From: Pseudomonadota bacterium
GTDB lineage: Bacteria; Pseudomonadota; Gammaproteobacteria; Xanthomonadales; Rhodanobacteraceae
Reading direction: 5' to 3'
Length of the DNA: 64,000 nt
Assembly: GCA_021795435.1 (NCBI GenBank)
Contig: JAJYPJ010000005.1
Span: forward strand, 21,827 to 85,826
The stretch's first letter is position 1. Each line of letters begins with the position of its first letter. Shown here one piece after another: positions 61,308 through 64,000 of this stretch. Under the pieces are notes generated by a model that did no database searches, was not told the DNA's origin, and worked only from the letters and a program-made list of their open reading frames with translations. The position numbers were made by a program, and so were the translations under genes.

Positions 61308-61516
61308 GTGCGACGCATTCGGTTGCGGTCGTCGTTCAGTGATGCGCAGGGACAGACCATCGTCATTTCCCTCCCGATAGCTTCACCGGGCCACGCCATT
61401 CCTCCCGCCGCGCGCGCCCTCGCGTGGCAAATGATTCCAATCCGCGCGCCGCGCTGTCAAATCGGCGCCCAGTCGAGCCGTGACGAACGGGCGTCATGGC
61501 ATGGCGGGGGATCCGC

Positions 61517-61840
61517 TCAGGCGCGCGGCGTCGTCGTTCCGTATTCGATCGCGTAACGGCTCCAGAACAATGGGGCCTTGTCCTCGCTGGCGAGCGCCAA
61601 GAGGGTATCCGCTTCCTCGGCGCTGACGAGGAATTCGACCAGCACGGTGAGTTCGGACGCCAATTCGAAGAATGACTGCTCCTGCATGCGTCCATGACGG
61701 CCGAATCCGGCGATGGCGCGAAAGGCTGAGCCGCCGTGGATGCCGCGGTGTCGGGCCTGCTCCAGTAGCCATTCGTAGAGGAGCATGCCACGGTGTTTCT
61801 GGCTTTCGTGCATGTAGAAGCGCAGCGCGTAACCGTTCAT
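61517..61840 (-). CDS. DUF190 family protein
   Basis: A 107-residue cytoplasmic protein of the DUF190 (COG1993) family. It starts MNGYALRFYMHESQKHRGMLLYEWLLEQARHRGIHGGSAFRAIAGFGRHG, the conserved beginning, and includes the ELTVLVEFLVSAEEAD segment. These proteins are small, probably PII-like ferredoxin folds, and often lie next to crcB. Here the gene follows crcB by 19 bp on the same strand, so it is under the same fluoride riboswitch. Its role in fluoride resistance is not established. Confidence 0.88.
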   Translation of the reverse strand: MNGYALRFYMHESQKHRGMLLYEWLLEQARHRGIHGGSAFRAIAGFGRHGRMQEQSFFELASELTVLVEFLVSAEEADTLLALASEDKAPLFWSRYAIEYGTTTPRA

Positions 61841-61859
61841 GGCGGATCTCCTGGAAGCC

Positions 61860-62246
61860 TCAATGCCGGGTCAGCAGGCGACCCAGCCCGATGCCAGCCA
61901 GGCACAGGCCGATGCCGCCCAAAAGGTGGATGCCCGTATGGACCAGTGCCCAGCTCCACTGGCCCCGTAACCAGAGGGTTGCCGACTCGGCATCGAATGT
62001 CGAAAAGGTGGTCAGGCCCCCGAGGAAGCCGGTCGCGAAGGCGAGCCGTACGGCGACCGGCAGGCCCATGTAGGGCGGGAATCCACTGATCACCAGACCC
62101 ATCAAGAAGCCGCCCAGGAGGTTGGCGGCGACCGTCCCCAGCGGCAGGGTGGGAAAGACCGGGTTCAGGAGCAGCGCGAATCCGTAGCGAAGCCATGCGC
62201 CCAGCACGGCACCGATGGCGATGCCTCCCCAGATGTCCCAGTTCAT
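61860..62246 (-). CDS. crcB: Fluoride ion channel CrcB/Fluc
   Basis: A 128-residue inner-membrane dual-topology channel that exports fluoride. It has four hydrophobic segments and the family signatures GAVLGAWLRYGFAL, LGTVAANLLGGFLMG (pore Asn) and GFLGGLTTFSTFDAES with the phenylalanine-rich pore motif. AAGGAG lies about 6 nt before ATG 62246; the longer open frame upstream is not coding-like. It is preceded by a fluoride riboswitch at 62318-62380 and followed by DUF190. Confidence 0.95.
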   Translation of the reverse strand: MNWDIWGGIAIGAVLGAWLRYGFALLLNPVFPTLPLGTVAANLLGGFLMGLVISGFPPYMGLPVAVRLAFATGFLGGLTTFSTFDAESATLWLRGQWSWALVHTGIHLLGGIGLCLAGIGLGRLLTRH

Positions 62247-62289
62247 CGTGCTCCTTTGCGCCCCGCGCTGTCGATGCCCGTCCACGCCA

Positions 62290-62326
62290 ATGCCTGCCGC
62301 ACCCGGACGTGGGGTGAGGCAGGCAT
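62290..62326 (-). promoter_or_regulatory. Riboswitch expression platform: competing hairpin
   Basis: ATGCCTGCC (62326-62318) has an exact complement, GGCAGGCAT (62298-62290), with an inner CACCC/GGGTG stem between. The first arm is also the 3' pseudoknot strand of the aptamer, so both structures cannot form at once. There is no T-run after it, so the mechanism (termination, Rho or translation) is open. Confidence 0.65.
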
Positions 62327-62380
62327 CATCAACCCGGGGGGTGGTTTGGCCGCGAGGCCGGGAGGTATGCCATCTCCCTG
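62318..62380 (-). promoter_or_regulatory. Fluoride riboswitch (crcB motif RNA)
   Basis: On the minus strand the aptamer reads GGGAG-ATGGCATAC-CTCCC, a short inserted hairpin (GGCC TCGC GGCC), then AAACC and a GGGTTGATGATGCCTGCC end. The pseudoknot GGCAT with ATGCC, the conserved GATG and the AACC/GGTT pairing all fit the crcB riboswitch consensus. It is 71 bp upstream of crcB and should switch on crcB and DUF190 when fluoride is present. Confidence 0.85.
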
Positions 62381-62411
62381 AGCGTCATTGGAACAGCGGC
62401 TCGACAAAAAG

Positions 62412-62654
62412 TCACGCGCTGCCGTTACCGGTTGCGCCCATCAAGGCCTTGAGCAGCGCGGCGATCTCGTCGCGGCTGCCCGTGGCGGTGAGCTGGTGTT
62501 CCCGCACGTAGTCAATGCCCAGCATGACCGTGACGCCCGTTCCCAGATCGTTTCCTTCCTCGTCCAGGCGCTGAAACGTTTCAGGCTTGCCGATCAACAC
62601 GACTCGGGCCGCATCCAGAAGCCGTCCATCCGGCAGTTTGACCCAGCGTTGCAT
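62412..62654 (-). CDS. Small hypothetical protein
   Basis: An 80-residue soluble-looking protein. It starts MQRWVKLPDGRLLDAARVVLIGKPETFQRLDEEGNDLGTGVTVMLGID, with a balanced, coding-like composition and a predicted alternation of strands then a C-terminal helix (SRDEIAALLKALMG). GGGG lies about 6 nt before ATG 62654; ATG 62660 two codons earlier is possible. It is on the same strand and upstream of the fluoride riboswitch. No family is recognised. A fluoride-related role is only a guess from position. Confidence 0.6.
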   Translation of the reverse strand: MQRWVKLPDGRLLDAARVVLIGKPETFQRLDEEGNDLGTGVTVMLGIDYVREHQLTATGSRDEIAALLKALMGATGNGSA

Positions 62655-62786
62655 GATCATCCCCGTCGTGTAGCGGTGGTCCACCGTTCCACGGATCATA
62701 GGCGGCGGCGCGGCACCCGCCAATCGGCTAGCGAGCTGCGAGGGTCGCGTCGCAGGGCAACGGGGAAAAGGACGCAGTGAATCACG

Positions 62787-62816
62787 TTGACCATTCGGTG
62801 GCCGGCGCCGTAGACT
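62787..62816 (+). promoter_or_regulatory. Sigma70 promoter of tRNA-Val
   Basis: TTGACC (62787-62792) and TAGACT (62811-62816) are 18 bp apart. The start point would lie near 62823, 9 nt before the tRNA. The sequence after the -10 box is a GC-rich discriminator, typical of growth-rate-controlled stable RNA promoters. Confidence 0.75.
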
Positions 62817-62831
62817 GCGCGGCCCGAACGC

Positions 62832-62906
62832 GGGCGGTTAGCTCAGCGGTAGAGCACTGCCTTCACACGGCAGGGGTCATAGGTTCGAACCCTATACCGC
62901 CCACCA
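62832..62906 (+). tRNA. tRNA-Val (anticodon CAC)
   Basis: A 75-nt tRNA. The acceptor GGGCGGT pairs with ACCGCCC, with discriminator A and an encoded CCA. The D-arm is GCTCAGCGGTAGAGC. The anticodon stem CTGCC/GGCAG holds the loop TTCACAC (anticodon CAC). The T-arm is ATAGGTTCGAACCCTAT. It is followed by an intrinsic terminator. Confidence 0.97.
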
Positions 62907-62925
62907 CAATCAATAACGTAGAAAC

Positions 62926-62953
62926 AAGGCCTGATCAAAAATCGGGCCTTTTT
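62926..62953 (+). terminator. Intrinsic terminator after tRNA-Val
   Basis: The stem AGGCCTGAT pairs with ATCGGGCCT (one G-U pair) around a four-base loop and runs into a short T-run. This is the clearest canonical terminator in the window. Confidence 0.85.
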
Positions 62954-63197
62954 CGTATCTGGTTGTCCCCGTTTTGTCCCGAGTGCGTCGTCATGAAGAC
63001 AAAAAGCCAAAACATCCGTCACAAGCGCCACCAAGACCTTCGGTCCAAAACCCCGAAAGCCTGCGTTTGAGGGAAAATCCTTGTCCTTCCTCCCCTGGGA
63101 AACGACAAGGACCTGGGTATAGAGCAAAAGGCCTGCCGAAAAGGGGAAGGATCCATGGCCTGATCGCGGGGGTGGAAAGCGTCGACTTTGTTGGTTA

Positions 63198-63223
63198 GAC
63201 TTGTACCATTATCAGGACAAGTC
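63198..63223 (+). promoter_or_regulatory. Candidate YefM operator and -10 element
   Basis: GACTTGT (63198-63204) and ACAAGTC (63217-63223) form a 7-bp palindrome directly before the yefM start, spanning a CATTAT -10-like element (63207-63212). The TTGTAC core recalls the TGTACA core of E. coli YefM operators. Autorepression is typical of the family. Confidence 0.55.
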
Positions 63224-63225
63224 CC

Positions 63226-63480
63226 ATGCGTATCGTCAGCTTCTCCGAAGCCCGCAACAACCTCAAGCAGGTCATCGATCGCGTCGTCGAGGATGCCGAT
63301 GTGACCGTGATCGCGCGCCGCGATGCACCCGACGCCGTGGTCATGTCGCTGGATACCTTGAACAGCTGGATGGAAACCGTTCACCTGCTCAAGGCCCCTG
63401 CCAATGCCGCGCATCTGGCGAAGTCGATTGGCCAGCTGCGCGCCGGCAAGCTGCGCGCGCGCGTCCTGGCCGATGCCTGA
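63226..63480 (+). CDS. yefM: YefM/Phd-family antitoxin
   Basis: An 84-residue antitoxin and autorepressor. The N-terminus MRIVSFSEARNNLKQVIDRVVEDADVTVIARRDAPDAVVMSLDTLNSWMET is the conserved DNA-binding Phd/YefM domain. The C-terminal part (LAKSIGQLRAGKLRARVLADA) should wrap the toxin. The stop overlaps the toxin start by 8 bp. The operator-like palindrome lies directly before the start codon. Confidence 0.95.
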   Translation: MRIVSFSEARNNLKQVIDRVVEDADVTVIARRDAPDAVVMSLDTLNSWMETVHLLKAPANAAHLAKSIGQLRAGKLRARVLADA

Positions 63481-63736
63481 CCGCCTGCTCTGGACGGCGG
63501 CCGCCTGGAGCGATTACCTTTACTGGCAGGGCCAGGACCGCAAGACGCTCAAGCGCATCAACACGCTGATCCAGGACGCACTGCGACACCCATTCGAGGG
63601 GATCGGCAAGCCGGAGCCTCTGCGCGAGAATCTTGCCGGTTACTGGTCGCGCCGCATCGACGAGACCCACCGGCTGGTCTATACCGTCCAAGCGGGCGCA
63701 CTGGCCATCGTAGCCTGTCGATACCACTACGACTGA
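63473..63736 (+). CDS. yoeB: YoeB-family mRNA interferase toxin
   Basis: An 87-residue endoribonuclease of the RelE/YoeB family that cuts mRNA on the ribosome. It closely follows the YoeB pattern: WSDYLYWQGQDRKTLKRIN, then PFEGIGKPEPLRENLAGYWSRRIDETHRLVY and ACRYHYD. The catalytic residues known from E. coli YoeB correspond to Glu48, Arg67 and His85, all present, so the toxin looks active. It overlaps yefM by 8 bp, the usual antitoxin-first order. Confidence 0.95.
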   Translation: MPDRLLWTAAAWSDYLYWQGQDRKTLKRINTLIQDALRHPFEGIGKPEPLRENLAGYWSRRIDETHRLVYTVQAGALAIVACRYHYD

Positions 63737-63931
63737 ACCTGGTGTCGAAGGAGGCAGGACGCTGACGCCCCCGCCGGCCTGAGTCGTGCGGAGCGTTCGC
63801 GCAGCGAGGCCGTGCAGCCGTCCTGGCGATCGCGGCCCGCGAGGTGGACGTCCGGCGGCAGCCTGTGCTGCGTCTCACGCCCTGCGACGGGTTTGTTGTT
63901 GAATGCGGTCATGGTCGAAGCCGCGCCCGCC

Positions 63932-64000
63932 ATGATCGAACGCGCGTACCGCATGCGCGTCTACCCGAGCCGTGCACAGCGGCGCCAGCTCGGGCAGCTC
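63932..64000 (+). mobile_element. TnpB/OrfB-like gene of the IS200/IS605 group, 5' end only
   Basis: The last 69 bases code for MIERAYRMRVYPSRAQRRQLGQL, which fits the N-terminus of TnpB/OrfB proteins (RAYR-x-R-x-YP, then a Q-rich helix). The rest, including the RuvC and zinc-finger parts and any guide RNA at the 3' end, lies outside the window. An in-frame ATG at 63911 is a possible earlier start. No TnpA is seen upstream, so this may be a stand-alone TnpB element. Confidence 0.7.

Larger units (their letters stand above)
62907..63225. other. Gene-free stretch between tRNA-Val and yefM
   Basis: A 319 bp stretch of visibly lower GC content than the rest of the window. It holds the tRNA terminator at 62926-62953, a 7-bp inverted repeat (CCTTGTC at 63079-63085, GACAAGG at 63104-63110) and the operator-like palindrome before yefM. 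Open frames here have no recognisable features. No second copy of the tRNA 3' end, which would mark an attachment site, is seen. Confidence 0.5.

Noticed and set aside
62843..63127. Minus-strand open frame across tRNA-Val
   Set aside because: Part of it is the tRNA read in reverse, a common false gene call.
62907..63225. Attachment site or integrase remnant next to tRNA-Val
   Set aside because: No repeat of the tRNA 3' end and no integrase motif can be seen in the window.

Overview
This 64 kb window is high-GC bacterial chromosome (about two-thirds GC by eye), dense in housekeeping genes on both strands. The gene content points to a gammaproteobacterium of the Xanthomonadales (Lysobacterales), perhaps near Rhodanobacteraceae. 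The reasons are a KdkA-type Kdo kinase beside a family-9 glycosyltransferase, a UbiM-type ubiquinone hydroxylase, the block ffs - tRNA-Ser(GGA) - dnaX - ybaB - recR, a carA-carB-greA block and a complete Gram-negative envelope set (LptE, RND pump, TonB receptor). The lineage is an inference from gene order and families; no rRNA or database comparison was available. There is no rRNA operon, CRISPR array or prophage. The only mobile-element signal is at the right edge.

Layout. 1-7.2 kb: a truncated COG3146-type acyltransferase and trxB (minus), ald, an MgtA-type Mg2+ ATPase and a photolyase (plus). 7.5-16.3 kb: a secreted S10 peptidase, a DEAD-box helicase, ubiM, LPS-core genes (GT9, kdkA), an MBL hydrolase and an MFS transporter. 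16.5-20.9 kb: SRP RNA, tRNA-Ser, dnaX-ybaB-recR-hinT and two small membrane proteins. 20.9-25.5 kb: dnaE-accA (minus). 25.8-30.2 kb: dapE-lptE-holA-nadD-rsfS-rlmH, a long tightly packed plus-strand run. 30.3-33.8 kb: a TonB-dependent receptor with a secreted beta-propeller protein. 33.8-39.6 kb: a FadJ/FadB-like beta-oxidation protein divergent from the B12-dependent fused mutase icmF. 39.8-43.5 kb: a DsbA/FrnE-like protein, a diheme cytochrome c4, an aldo/keto reductase and a second GT9. 43.8-51.8 kb: a small glycine-zipper protein, carA-carB-greA, an ABC-F ATPase and a COG4255-like protein. 51.8-55.5 kb: polyhydroxyalkanoate genes, with phaC divergent from phasin-phaB. 55.6-59.9 kb: an RND efflux pump (permease and adaptor only). 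60.2-62.7 kb: cfa, then a crcB-DUF190 fluoride operon behind a fluoride riboswitch. 62.8-64.0 kb: tRNA-Val(CAC), a YefM-YoeB toxin-antitoxin pair and the start of a TnpB-like gene, which may be the edge of a genomic island.

The most interesting sequence-level observations are: (1) a G7 heptamer (G GGG GGG) in the dnaX linker, where a -1 shift would end 15 codons later and give a gamma-like clamp-loader subunit; (2) a fluoride riboswitch whose 3' pseudoknot strand is also half of a strong competing hairpin; (3) an FNR/Anr-like box between phaC and the phasin gene, with plausible -10 elements at about class-II spacing on both sides; (4) a cytochrome c4 whose second heme appears to have His in place of the axial Met; (5) a perfect (GCCTTC)5 repeat coding the hydrophobic core of a signal peptide; and (6) a TonB receptor/secreted propeller pair resembling YncD/YncE.
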